This document shows, one piece after another, positions 32,262 through 44,189 of a stretch of DNA of 64,000 nucleotides. A program made the position numbers and the translations under genes. The stretch spans positions 90,912,245 through 90,976,244 of the forward strand of contig NC_134461.1 of assembly GCF_047948215.1 (NCBI RefSeq). The letters run 5' to 3'. The notes under the pieces were generated by a model. The model searched no databases. It worked only from the letters and a program-made list of their open reading frames with translations, and was not told the DNA's origin. This stretch comes from Lycorma delicatula. Its lineage: Eukaryota; Arthropoda; Insecta; Hemiptera; Fulgoridae. How positions within the stretch are numbered: position 1 is the first letter of the stretch; each line of letters starts with the position of its first letter.

Positions 32262-33232
32262 TACTTTCCTATCTAACGCTTTAGCAGAGCTTTAGCTCGT
32301 GAAGGGAAGAATTATAACCGATCCAATTCGGGCATATGCAATTTTCATTGGATCTTGACGTTTTGACATCTAAGAAACTCAAAAAAACCGGATGGAAATT
32401 TTCCGGATCTTAATGTTCGTATGTACGTGTGCGTTTGGTGTTGGTCTCTAATTTACCATATATTTCCTGCACTACTGGACCGATTTTGACCAAACTTGGT
32501 CAGATTACATCTAAATATATGGGACAATGATGCCATTAAATTTTTTAACTTAAAACGTCAAGACGATTTCGCCCAATTAACTTCTTATTTTTCTTAGGTA
32601 CATTTGTTAAGAATTAAAAAATAACAATAATTGTAAAAAGAGTTTTTGCAAAATCGCACCCGAAACCCCAAAAAATTCTCTAAACTAGTTGCTAAATGGG
32701 CATATTGTATCAGCAGTATCCTTTGTCACCACAAGGAACGCTACTGTAGCTAGAACAGCTATTATAGTCACCTGCAATGTTGTGACGTTACAGGTAAACG
32801 GTAGAATTAAATAAATGAATAATATTTAAAGTGTAAAAATGTAACTCGTCTGACTAGGTCTCGAACATGCCCGCTCGGTTGACTCGGTACCTGGTGCATT
32901 GAGCCTTACGGCTACATCTTTCTGCCGACCGCACATGCGAAATTTGTTCAAAGTAAGTTGTCAAATTACATTAGCTTAGTTAGTGCCGACCGTCGCCGTT
33001 ACTACCGCCACACCAGCATGAATTAAATACGGTATACGTGCGCGCTTTAGTTAAAATCATTAAATAAAATAAATACAAAGGATTATATTTAAATAAAATC
33101 ATAAATATTTTTAATTAAGTTGTGTGTATAAGCCGTGCATCAGAAATAACCCACAGTTGCGCCCTTTTCCCGGAAAGCGGTTTTAGCCGCGTGACGGGAA
33201 AGTCCTACAACTGTGTTGTCAGCTTTTTTTAT
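32262..33232 (+). repeat. Family C repeat, copy 2 (longest)
   Basis: Runs from 'ttactttcctatctaacgc' through 'aaccggatggaaattttccg' (about 32,386), 'tgcactactggaccgatttt' (about 32,468) and 'gacgttacaggtaaacgg' to 'gacgggaaagtcctacaac' (about 33,195). An 'actttcccgtc'-like sequence occurs at both ends in inverted orientation, hinting at short terminal inverted repeats, though conserved sequence continues about 20 bases past the right one. A tRNA-like segment at 32,846-32,985 is absent from copy 1. No ORF. Confidence 0.75.
32846..32985 (-). mobile_element. tRNA-like insertion (SINE head) within family C
   Basis: On the minus strand an A-box-like 'tagccgtaagg' (32,904-32,914) and a B-box-like 'tgttcgagacc' (32,857-32,867) lie 36 bases apart, the layout of a tRNA-derived pol III promoter. 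Copy 1 of family C lacks this block, supporting a later insertion or a polymorphic module. The phrase 'gccgaccgcac' (about 32,928) reappears at the very end of the window. Confidence 0.5.
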
Positions 33233-33234
33233 GC

Positions 33235-34900
33235 ATTGTAAATTAATAATAGAAACAAATGCTAAAAATCATTACATACTATTCTAAATATATGTCAAAG
33301 TACCAATAAAAAAATTTATTGTCATCCTCAGAACTCCAAGAATTTTTGTAAATTAAATAAAATGTTAATCTTCGAAAAAAATTTTCTAAAGCATACGTAA
33401 TTTCAAAAATAAACTATAAAAACGTAAAGTAATAAAATTAAAATTATTAAAGCATAAACTAACAAACACGACATTTTGTATTATTTGTTATTTGTATTTC
33501 GTTGTATTGCATACAACGCATTGTTTTAGAGTAAAAAAAAATTATATTAAATTGTTGCTTTAAACTATCTATCGAAACCTTTTTTATGGATTTCAGTCAT
33601 GTAAATTACCATAGAACAAAAAGCATAAATCTGAGTTATTTTCTCTGACAATGTTCACTTTAGAGCCGGTTCCTTTGGTGAACAGAGTGAAGGTGTTATT
33701 TTGAGGGTTTAGTAATCCCTGAATTTTTTGAGGATTGGATGTATTAATATGTACTTGTGTATTCGGCTGAGTGAAGAAATCTATGGCAAACTTCTTTGTT
33801 TCTCACTTTTCCTAGTAAGCTTGGCATCTGATGTTACTATTCAAACGGCTAGTTAATTTTTGTAAGTGATTTGTGGCTTATGTAAAATCACTTACGACCA
33901 TTACAGTTATGGCACCTAACATACGAACAAATTTAATTTATAATATAATTTTTTCTTCATGTTTCTATTTTTGACTTTTTTTATTTTAATAATTATTTTT
34001 TTAGTTGGAAAGAAATAAAAGTAGATAAGTTAATGAGCTTTTTATGATAATTCTTTCACGGTAAGAAACAAAATTTTGCTGATTTAAATCATAAAAATAA
34101 GTGCAGCATATAAAATTCATTTTCAAAATTACGAGACGTGAATTTTAAGTATTATTAAAAAAAAAAAATTGATAACATAGTTAATTAATAAATAAAAAAA
34201 AAAGAAACATATGCAGTAACTGAAATACGCACAAATGAATGCTGGGATATAAGTAAATACGTACCATTACACAGTGCCTATATAACGACCGTGATATAAT
34301 GTATGTTGTTTCAGAATGCGTGTTGTAAATCACAGTTGTGCCGTCACAACGACCGAGGGCATAGTGTGGATTTAATTAAAACTGTCCACATTGAACATTC
34401 ATTTGCATACTTTTAATAAAAGAGTTTATGAATGAGTGTTACGTTCATCGGGTGATGAGGTCGGTTGGGAAGAGAAAGTGTAGGGGTTAGATGGAGAATA
34501 TATGATTCAAACAGAATCGCAGACGTGCGTATCCTTGTTTAATAATATGTATCTAAAGGAAAATGACGGTTAGAAATTCAGACAAGTATATATTGAAATA
34601 TTAAATAATAATATAAATTGTTGAAAGAAGTCCGTTCTCTATATGTACCAATTATTAAACAGATTTATGATGAAGTAATCTAAAAATAAATAGAGAATTT
34701 TATTTTTAAGTAAGTAAATTACAAATTATTATAAAAGATTATTACTAAATTTTAATTTTTTTTGTTCTTATTTACGATTAAAATATAGGTAACGAACAAA
34801 AAACTTTGTATAAAGCCGTTCCAAGAAATATAAAACCGAAAAACATGCGTATTGTTAAAAATATGAAAGTAAGTAGATAAACGACTATTGCAAAGCGTGA
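33235..34900. other. AT-rich stretch, no gene seen
   Basis: Contains A-runs and a moderately complex patch at 34,250-34,520 with CpGs and a 'gttgtgccgtcacaac' palindrome (about 34,334). No translated similarity. Confidence 0.55.
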
Positions 34901-34904
34901 AATA

Positions 34905-35330
34905 AATGTGGTCATCATGTAGTTATCTGCCCTGAGGTAGATAGATCCCTTGTACCATGTTCAACTCAATTTTCTCCTAATTTCAACTAAATTTTAATAT
35001 TTTAATAGCCTTCTCTTTCCTTTTACATAGATTATTGGTTTTTACTCTTTTCAGGCTCTTATTTTTTGTACCTCCTACTTATCCTTCTACCGTTGCTTTA
35101 ACCGATCCTTATCCTTTCTTGACATGATTCAGTCAGTTTGATTTCCTATGCGAAATTGTTCTAATTAAGATTCTATTCTCATTTCTTTTTCACTTTTCAC
35201 TTTGTCCATTCAATTTTCTCCAGTCTCCTCCATGCCCACATTTCAAATCCTTCCAACCGTTCTTTTTTCCTTTTCTTAAGGTCCATGTTTTACATCCGTA
35301 CAAAAATAAACTCGATATGTGAAACTTTAT
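34905..35330 (-). pseudogene. RTE-like LINE ORF2, C-terminal fragment
   Basis: The minus strand reads 'LFLYGCKTWTLRK' (about 35,315-35,275), then after a frameshift 'KKERLEGFEMWAWRRLEKI' (about 35,265-35,205) and 'EWTK', the order seen in the post-RT region of RTE/BovB-clade ORF2 (Y-G-C-E-T-W-T-L ... R-L-E-A-F-E-M-W-C-W-R-R). The downstream part is Lys/Arg-rich and finishes near 'LRADNY' (about 34,930). Multiple stops. Only the 3' end of the element is present. Confidence 0.7.
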
Positions 35331-37600
35331 AAGATGATTCTTCAATTGTACTATCTTGCTACATTATAATTATTTTAAATGGTTTTTTATTAATTCTCAT
35401 TTTTGTTTTTATTTCACTTTTACTATCTTCTTCAGTTCTTTTTTAAGTCTTTACTTTTGAAGTGTAGGCTGTATTAAAGTGAGTGCGTTAATTTTTAATT
35501 TGTGTCAATTTCGTAATGTTTAAAGAATAATTTAAAGATCATTCATTTTTATTTTTTAGAGTGATGTAAACTTTGCTTTTTAATGTTGGGGTTTTTATTA
35601 GATTATATATATTTATATGTATATATACATGTATATTTACAGATATATATGTATATATACTATACGTATATTATATATATATATAATATACGTATATATA
35701 TTTAATCCCCAATGGTTATAGTAAAAGTTTTATTTAACTGAATAAGTTATTAGTAAAAACATTATCTTTAGTTCTCTTTTACATGAATTTCGTTCACTAA
35801 AAGGTAGAAAATATTAAGTAAGATTTCGATTAGATGTCCATATTAATAATAATCCGATCTTATGTGGCATCGATACGAAGGAAAAAATTTGAAATAAAAA
35901 ATATGATCAAATAGAAGAGAATGAAATAAATGAAGTAAAACTTTTCCTTTAAAATGGATTAAACAGAAGATTTTCAATATAACTGAAAGGTGGTATTGAA
36001 ATATCAGACGAAAGAAAGCTGTCTCAAAGGGCTGACTGTAGTACTGGATAATTGAGAATTGAATATTGGGAAATGATTGGAAACCTTACCGAATAGAAAG
36101 AAGATTTTCCTGTTGGACGCTTTTCAACGACATGCCTAAATTAACGAATGAATCAATGTATTGAATACTGAACACGTCTTGAAATTATTCACTTCGCTGT
36201 TTACAACAATATTCATCATAATATCTTCTGTTTTTTATTTTTTACAAAAAAGTATTTAATATTTTTTGTTTAGAATATTATATTACATTTATTTTAAAAA
36301 TTCTTTATATCTCTAAAATTAATAAGTTTAAAATTTTAATATAACATCAAAAAAAAAAGTGAAAATGTTCATAATTAATTACGGATATGAACATTAAATA
36401 TTAGAAACGAATGAACGTAACATAGCAAAAATAATAAGAAAACTACATCATTTCCAAATGATGGGTTCCAGACGCTTAGAAGATTTCAGGAATTAGAATC
36501 ATTAAAGTAAAGTGATATGAAGTAAAGATAAGAAACAAGTGATTGCTGAAGTAAAATAACTTTGTATTTAGTCTACATAGGTTAGATAAGAACTTACTTT
36601 GAAAATCATTGTTAAAAAATTTATTTGTCGATGTCTTAAAAAAGGAAATAAAAGTAGTATGTGACAGAGGTAGTAGTGTACAATGTCATGTTTTATATAT
36701 ATCAAATACTGCCTGTTTGGATTTTTTTTTATGACTTCAAGGCATCTAAAACATGTTGAGTACAAGAAGTAAAAATCAGCCACGATAAAAATCAGGTAAA
36801 AATCAATCAACCCTTTTAATGGACAAAATGGAGGTAATATTTATGGGATTTACTATCACTTGATTTGCAGAGAGATTGTCGTTTTAATGCAAAACTATTT
36901 ATTTGAGCTGCTGAAGAAAGGACCTAGAATGCACTTCATTCCTCACTTTATTCAGTATGCCTTGGATCAGATTAGGAGTGGCGTATTTTCAGCAGAGGCT
37001 ATTGTCATTTATGACGTATTTTTTTAAAGTAAATTGTGTTCACAATACACCCGATAAACAGTGAAGATGTCACTTTTAGGTTAAATATCGCCTGCACGTC
37101 AGTGAGCTAAAATAGCTGATGAAGAATATTTATACTTAATTGTTGGAAGTTGACAGGAAATTATTTCTCTAGTTAAACTTTCCGTAGTACAATTGATGTC
37201 ACTCGTTTGTTATTTTTTAGAGTGAATATAATATTTTATGGAATGCCTAGTGTCTAATATAATCCGGTTACTTGATTAACAAACAATTAAACTATTTGTA
37301 ACTTAAATAATTGATTAGAATAGATAAAATACGTAGAAAAGATGAAATAAGATTTAAATGGAAATGGAGAAAATTTTAATAATTTGAATTTCTTTACTTT
37401 GGAAATAATATTTTGTTCAATGAATTTAAATTAAGGGCACCAATTGAGAAATTTTAAGCTTAAAAAAACTGTATGAGTAATAATGAATAATTGAGGTTGA
37501 GGCATAGTTGAAGAGATTACTATAGTGGTCAAATCTACAATATATATTTCAAGGTCAAGCGTTCTGTAATAACTACGTTACTGTAACTATTATGACATCT
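35331..37600. other. AT-rich stretch, no gene seen
   Basis: Includes an AT-only palindrome at 35,661-35,696. Frames up to 80 codons (36,568-36,810, minus) have no recognisable features. Confidence 0.6.
35661..35696. repeat. 36-bp perfect palindrome (TA-rich with CGs)
   Basis: The 36 bases equal their own reverse complement, with a CG near each end, inside a larger TA-rich tract (35,606-35,702). It likely arose from expansion and inversion of TA repeats. Confidence 0.85.
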
Positions 37601-37605
37601 TTCAC

Positions 37606-37880
37606 TTTTCTGGTTAGCCTCCGGGAATTACCGTTCAGGTATTACTTCAGAGGATGATATGTATGAGTGTAAATGAAGTGTAATCTTGTATAGTCTCAGT
37701 TCGACCATTCCTGAGATATGTAGTTAATTGAAACCCAACCACCAAAGAACACCGGTATCCACGATCTAGTATTCAAATCCGTATAAAAGTAACAGCCTTT
37801 ACTAGGACTTGAACGCTGTAACTCTTGACTTCGAAATCAGCTGATTTGAGAAGACGCGTTCACCGCTAGACCAACCCGGA
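37606..37880 (-). mobile_element. SINE-B, near full-length
   Basis: The minus strand has the complete order: head 'gggttggtctagcggtgaac' (about 37,861-37,878), 'aaatcagctgatttcgaagt' (37,828-37,848 region), a B-box-like site, body 'ggtgttctttggtggttggg' (about 37,740-37,758), and tail with 'gaagtaatacctgaacggta' ending 'ggaggctaacca' (about 37,612). The tail keeps the consensus form shared with SINE-A. Confidence 0.85.
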
Positions 37881-37884
37881 ATGT

Positions 37885-38610
37885 GAACTATTTTGACATC
37901 TAAAGAACTATTATAACAAATAAATATAAATAATTTTATTAAAAAAATAATAGAGTAAGATATTATTACCTTTGAAAAATTTATTAATTTTATTTTCATT
38001 CGTAAATTTTACATAACAATGAGTAAAATATATAGAAATATGTTATAGTATCTAGATTATGCGCTTTAAAAATGAGTTTGAGCGCGCCTCTGGGTATATA
38101 CACAACGAGAGTCTGTAACAAGCAGGTGTAATATAAAACAAAATGAGGGCACATAGAGTAATAAGTAGGAAGGTCCAGAATGTAAAATGTCAAGTTAAAT
38201 AAGATATGCGGGTAACGGAAGCTTATCAACGTAGCTTAACATAGAACCAGGTGGTTTTATTCATAGATTAAAAAATATATGTAATCCATACCTACAGCTT
38301 TACTTGTGTGCTGTTATAATACTGAGATGAAATCAGACATGTGGAAAATTTCACTGATCACGTAAAACGATAAATTTAATTAATTTACTGAACGTAATTT
38401 TGTACAATATATTACTCTTGTGTAATAAAATAATAACTGATATACTCACTAGTTCATATGGGAATATTTTTAACGTTATTCTTTAACCCTCTTTATATAT
38501 AAATTATATATAATAAATATAATTTATTTATTTATAATTTGGAGATTATAGATAAAGAAAAATATTTCAGTAAAACGTTTTGTAAAAAGTTTTTCTAAAA
38601 CTATCCTACT
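37885..38610. other. AT-rich stretch, no gene seen
   Basis: No open frame with recognisable content. The minus frames at 37,802-38,229 overlap the SINE and its flank. Confidence 0.6.
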
Positions 38611-38624
38611 AAAGGGCATTTCTA

Positions 38625-38709
38625 TGTGTGTGTGTGTATGCATGTGTGTGTGGGTGTGGGTGGGTGGGTGTGGGTGTGGGTGTGTGTGGGTGTGGGTGTG
38701 TGTGTGTGT
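38625..38709. repeat. (TG)n/(TGGG)n compound microsatellite
   Basis: About 85 bases of mixed TG, GTGG and GGGTG units on the plus strand. Confidence 0.9.
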
Positions 38710-38717
38710 CTTAGCCT

Positions 38718-38797
38718 AGCACCAGTATGTACCGATCACTAGCGGAAAATCTCGATTGGTTTGTACATATCTCTCGGTGGTCAGGTGTATACTTGTT
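38718..38797 (+). repeat. Family M direct repeat, copy 1
   Basis: Blocks 'gcaccagtatgtaccgat', 'ggaaaatctcgatt' and 'tatacttg' recur in order at 39,665-39,738. The two lie on either side of family F copy 2. Confidence 0.5.
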
Positions 38798-38850
38798 ATA
38801 ATATATCGATATATTGCATACATATCGATATATATGCGAAAATTATAACT

Positions 38851-39598
38851 ATATAAATAAAAAAGTAAATGTTCGTTTGTTAAAAATCTTAAATCTCCGA
38901 AAGTTCTTCACCGATTGCTTTGAAATTTTGACACAACGCTGCATTCGAATACGTGCATGTTTTTATGTACCTTATGTACTTATATACCAAAGATGTCACA
39001 CCTATGACAGGTAAAAAAATGCATTTTTAGAAAAACAGCGCTACCTGTTTGACGTAAAAGCAACATACACTATACTAAATATTTTACTATTCCACTTCAA
39101 TGTTTCTGATTTGTGTTTCCGCTATATACTAAAAAACTATAGGACCGATCGACGCGAGGGGAAAAAGAGAGAAACGGAAATATCGAAAAATATAAAAGGG
39201 AAGAAGGGGAAAATGTAAAAAGGATTAGGGGGAAAACGAGGAAAAGGAAAAACAGGAAAAGACAATGGAAAGGGGGAATTAACAAAATAAAAGAGGAAAG
39301 GGGAAGGGGAAGGGGAAAGGGAAATAAAGGAACGATAACTGGGATAAGGAAAGGGAAAGGGCAAAAGGGGAAAGATAAAGGGAATACTGTAAAAATGAAA
39401 ATGGAAAAAAGAAAAAGGGAAAGGGAAAGGAGAAAGGGTAAAAGGGGAAAATTGAAAGGTTAAATTTTGTGAAGTTCCGAAATGTTCATTTTGTTAATGT
39501 TTCATCAAATTTTCAATTGTGTTCATTTAATTTATATATATATATATATATAATACTCAAATCTAGCAATACCGAAACATTGCTGGGTCTGCTAGTAT
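38851..39598 (-). repeat. Family F interspersed repeat, copy 2
   Basis: Inverted relative to copy 1. The tail side begins 'atataaataaaaaagtaaat' (38,851), with 'ttaaatctccgaaagttctt' complementing copy 1. The head is 'ctagcagacccagcaatg' read from 39,595 downward. Internally it holds the polypurine tract (39,150-39,460) and a (TA)n run (39,533-39,552). Frames on both strands within it are compositional. Confidence 0.7.
39150..39460. repeat. Polypurine tract inside family F copy 2
   Basis: G/A-rich plus strand with repeated 'ggaaaaggg'-type units over about 310 bases, the complement-oriented equivalent of 24,262-24,552. The length and exact unit order differ between copies. Confidence 0.8.
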
Positions 39599-39664
39599 GT
39601 TAATAATATAGTTTTTTATTTATGTGATTGATTTTCATAAAGTAATGAACTATAACCAAAAAGT

Positions 39665-39738
39665 AGGCACCGGACTGTAACGATTATTAGAGGAAAATCC
39701 CGATTCGTTAGTATCAATTTCTAGGGCTATACTTGTAT
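39665..39738 (+). repeat. Family M direct repeat, copy 2
   Basis: Matches 38,718-38,797 through 'ggcacc', 'gaggaaaatcccgatt' and 'gctatacttg' with several substitutions. Confidence 0.5.
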
Positions 39739-39739
39739 A

Positions 39740-40625
39740 GTACTAGGTTAATAGTAGGGCTACTAGGACTATACTAGTATACAACGAAAAACTACACCAA
39801 ATTTCAATTTATTTGATAAATGAGAAAATGATTGAAAAGTATACTGATTATCTTTTTTATTTTCGTTAAGTAATTAAGTATTACGGCTGAATACAAAAAA
39901 ATAAAAAATAAAAAAATAAACAAATACATTTTCTTGACTTTATTATCACTAAAGGTAACCAAAAGAAATACTTTCATAACTTTCAAATCATGAAAATATT
40001 TTCATTTTATCAATTACAACACTTCAAACCATGCACTCTTACACAACCTATCCGCTTTTAGGTATAAGCGGACATAGACCACTTGACATACCTATGTCAC
40101 CTGAAGACTGCACAGAAATCTGCACTAAAAATATGTTCACAAAATTTGGATAGAACTGCATACTCACTGATATATTCTTGCACAAACTATTAAAAAATAA
40201 ATACAAAGATTAATTTTTGTGCCGGATGGAAAGAGTGGAGATAATAAATAAATGTTGAGCATGAGAAGTTAATTGTTGTAGGGGAATTTATTAAATCTCA
40301 AAGAATTAGATGAATGAGACTCATATGTACAACTGATAGAAAAAATACTAAGAAAAACCTTTAATATAAAAAAAAAGTGGCAGGTCGAAAAGGAGTTGGG
40401 AAAATGAGGTGGATGATGATCTGGTGTCAATAGGGTACAGAGGATGTAGAAAATTTGTTGATGATAAAGGAACCTAGAGAAGTGTTTGTCAGGATGCCAA
40501 AATTTACATTATGTAACATAAAGAAAAAGAAAGATGAACAAAAAAAAATATTAATATTTAATATACATAAACAACGGTATAAAGAAAATATTTCACAAAT
40601 TAAAAATAAAATATACATATAAGAG
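39740..40625. other. AT-rich stretch, no gene seen
   Basis: A short duplicated 'ctagg.ctatact..tat' motif lies at 39,721-39,780. Otherwise featureless. Confidence 0.6.
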
Positions 40626-40627
40626 CG

Positions 40628-40905
40628 TATCATGAAGTTCTCCCGGGATTTTCATAATCAATCTACTACTGAAAATAATAGAAAAAATTCATATAAACAT
40701 GTGTCATAAAAATGTTAAAATGTTTCGTTTGCGTCGTACTGAAATTTCTAGGATGTTAATTCAGAGGTAGAATTAATGATTTTTTATGGTTTCTGACTTG
40801 AAGAATCGAATAAAATAGGTCTCATTATTATATTTGAAGTAGTTTAAGAGAGATCTGGATTGAAAACCAATAAATTGAGGTTAAACATCTGAAAGCATTT
40901 AAATC
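40628..40905. repeat. Family D repeat, single arm
   Basis: Reads like the left arm of the foldback at 22,403: 'gaagttctcccgggattttc', 'ttcatataaacatgtgtcat', 'gtactgaaatttctaggatg', 'agaatcgaataaaataggtc'. The opposite arm is not present nearby. Confidence 0.65.
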
Positions 40906-40909
40906 TCGT

Positions 40910-41330
40910 TTTGAAATGCATAAACTGATCTATTTCAACTACAGTTTCTAAATTGATCAAACGGGGCGCAACTTAAAACTAAAATGCAATGTTTCCTTAA
41001 GAGCCGTCCTTCATAACTACGTAGGTACAATATTTGCAAATCATTTCACGGTCACAAATCACAACGTGTTTTAATCAGCAAATCAAAATAATACCAACAA
41101 TGATTGAGATGTGTATATTATTCTCAAGTTAAGTTGTAATACAAACAAGGTTAAATTGATTCCGTTAAATGAGAAAATTATAATAGGGAATTAATGATAG
41201 GCCTACATGAGAAAAGAACTAAAAATTTCTTTTTTTGGGAAGAGGCTAATGTAAGATAAAGTTTTATAATGAAATTATCATTATATGTTTAAATAAAAAT
41301 AAAAAATTAAACATTTTTTAAAAAATCGAT
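40910..41330. other. AT-rich stretch, no gene seen
   Basis: No recognised repeat or coding content. Confidence 0.55.
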
Positions 41331-41334
41331 ATTT

Positions 41335-42130
41335 TTTCTGCTCCACACCTCCACATTCCCTTCCAAGATTTTTTTTTTGATTTTTCTATGCTATTACGTT
41401 AAATGGAAGATAAAAAAACTTCCACTGGAAGATAAACAATTCAATAAAAAGTTACCAAAGATTTCTTTTTTGAGGGTAGCGGCTGAATTGTGATAAAACT
41501 TTTTCGTGATATTTATATTAAAAAAGGAAAAAAAAATTTTTTTTAATAAATTAAAAAAAATTCAAGTCGATATTTTTAAATTTTGATTGACTTTCCCACC
41601 CCCAATATTGCATTTATTTTTTTCTGGGTCATTTGTATTACTACTACTATACATAGAAAGACATTAAAACAAACTTGTTTAATAATTATACAGTAAATAA
41701 AAACGTATCTCTCTTCAATTTTTGGACAAGGGGGAATTTTGTGGCAAAATATTTTAAAATGATAAGATAAGCATGCACGCATGTACTGAGCTTAATTTAA
41801 AGTGGGGTTATGTATGCAACATTTGTAGAAAATTGACCCCAAAAACTATACACCTCCCCCCCCGCCTCCTGGAGATATTAACTCAAAGATTTTACCAACA
41901 AATTGTTCCATGTACATTAGTCTCAGAGGGAAAGTTTCACCAAAATCGGTATATACAGTCAAAAGTAATTAAGCTTCATACCCGCCAACACATGTACATA
42001 CTTATACCCGTACGTACGTACGAACATTAACCTCCACCTTTTTTGTGTTTTAGGGTCCCTGATTTTTCCATAGGTTACCATATTTTCCTTGTTGAAGCAT
42101 AACTCTATAGCTATGGTGTTAGGAATGTAA
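41335..42130. repeat. Family K interspersed repeat (probable)
   Basis: Contains a pyrimidine/C-rich patch ('cacctccccccccgcctcc', about 41,850), 'tcaccaaaatcggtatatac' (about 41,938), a (GTAC)n-like 'cgtacgtacgtacgaacatt' (about 42,008-42,027) and an end 'gcataactctatagctatgg' (about 42,097). The last block recurs at 44,147-44,180. The layout (insecticidal-like names are not implied; it is only a repeat) resembles family C but the sequence differs. Boundaries are uncertain. Confidence 0.4.
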
Positions 42131-42134
42131 AGAT

Positions 42135-44140
42135 TGAGAGCATGGAAAAAAAATAAATAGTGATTTTTGAAAACGTTATATGATATAAGTTATATTAGAT
42201 ATAACGTTTTAGTTTTAAGAATTAGATTCTTGATTCTTGATTTTTTCTTGTATTGAGTATTATATTTAAAGTTGTTATTTTATTACTGTTTGGACAAATA
42301 TAATATCTTTGGTATAAAAAAATAAGTCAATGAGTAATTTTATTATATATTTATACATAAGATATTATACATAAGAAGGAAGATATTCGTAAGCATGTAG
42401 GGAAGAAATAACTGAAGATGTAGAAAACAATAAATATTATAAGCCCAAAAGATTAATTGCGGTACAGAAAGAAATAATTAAAAATTTCTTTAAATCGAAT
42501 AAATGAGAGTAAAAGAGATTTTTAGTTCATTTTTATCAGTTTGAATTTTATATACAATAAAATGATATATTGAAAATTCTTTGAGGTCTGAAATAAATAG
42601 AATATAAAAGTATGTATTGAGAAATGGCAATTAAATGTTTATAATAAATTATATGTACTATTAACGTATCTAACATACAACCATTCGTTTTATTTAGAAA
42701 GATTTTCATGTTTTGTAAGATGTGTTGAAATTTATTTAAAAAATCATTTTATTTATATATTACGAAAATTGTAGGAATATGTAAATTTAAATATATGAGG
42801 TGTTTACAGGATACACGATTAAAAAAGAAGACATAGAAAACATTAAAACCTCTTTTCTTTCGTAATACGCTTTTTTTCTCAAAAAGTTAACAAAAAAAAC
42901 TTAAAAAATAGCGGTCTGTAAAAGTCAAAGGACTGGGATTATTCAAGACATGTATCCATATCACGGCGAGCAGGCCAACTAATACTTAAAAGTGAACTAA
43001 GCGGTGTGGTAGAGAAAACAGATTCTTTTTCCCGTGTAGTGATTTATAACTGGAAGAATTCCAGCCATTCCAGAGCTCGTGATTCGTCCTCACGAATTTC
43101 AAAGCACTCGAATGATCAATCACATTGCAACAAGAAGGTCGGTGGCCTACCCTGTGTATATTTTTAACTGGCATCACGTTAAATAGATCAAAACCGGATT
43201 TTATGTACAATATGAAAAAAAAAAAAAATCATTAAGTTCACTTTATATTTACTTAAATAATAACTAGTTTTTAACTTTTTCTTTTTTAAATTATTTTGTT
43301 TTCATTTTTTATTCACAGTATAATTTTCTACATGTGAAATATTAACTATTAATAAGCTTGTTGTGTGTGGTATGATCTAATTTTTAATTAAAAATGAAAA
43401 GTAAATCACTGTTATTTTGTAAACGTTAATTAATGTACACAGTGTAACCCTATTCATTGATGGCCAATTATTTATTTAAAAAAATATATATACATAGGTA
43501 TTGCTTTTTTCTTTTATAGAAATAATTTATTACAAAATACTATTTTACTGATTATTTTTATCTACTACCTTTCTGTCAGTCAGTTTCATCAGTTTTTGTA
43601 AAAAGTTTTTTTTTTTAATCAAGGATTTTTTAAATATAAATCCATCATTGAATTACAATTTTTGTAGTACTTTGAAATGTACTTCATCGTGCAAATAGAA
43701 TTTTCCTGTTTAAAAATAAACCGCAGAAAATTAGTTTAAAAATTAAATTATCTACAAAAATAGAGAGAGGGTGAGAGAGAGAGCGAGAGAGAGAGAGAAT
43801 TTATAAGTACCTAATAACCTATTTGTAAGAACTGAAAACTAAAAGTAATTTGGTATCCTAGTATTATATAGGAGTACCATTTTTACTATACTCTCATTGT
43901 AGTTCAGAAAAACACAGTAAGGTAAAGTACTATAATTGGTTAAAGTTTTGATGCCTGGATGTAAACATTTTTTAATGTTATCAGGTCAACCGAAGCACAA
44001 AAAAAAAAATTAGAAAAAAAATTAACTAGGGGCAATTCTATTCCTACAATGTGGTATATATAAATACATCCATTTGCGTCTATTTTACTTAATTATCTCT
44101 ATAAAAGGGTTTCTTCATCTCTGATTAACATACTTTTATT
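42135..44140. other. AT-rich stretch, no gene supported
   Basis: A less AT-rich patch at 42,900-43,205 encodes a 74-codon minus frame (42,986-43,210) that I do not recognise. It contains 'SCCNVIDHSSALKFV' and 'NGWNSSSYKSLHG' but no known motif. It may be a fragment of an unidentified element. Confidence 0.45.
43762..43799. repeat. (GA)n microsatellite
   Basis: About 38 bases of GA with a few interruptions. Confidence 0.85.
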
Positions 44141-44146
44141 TTTGCA

Positions 44147-44180
44147 GCATAGCTCTAGAGCTACGATGCCAGGAAAGTAA
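44147..44180. repeat. Short family K terminal fragment
   Basis: 'gcatagctctagagctacga' matches 'gcataactctatagctatgg' at the end of 41,335-42,130. Only about 34 bases are shared. Confidence 0.35.
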
Positions 44181-44189
44181 TATATTTGT

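Noticed and set aside
39097..39364. Two overlapping Phe/Pro/Ser-rich minus frames
   Set aside because: Complement of the family F polypurine tract; overlapping frames with no domain.
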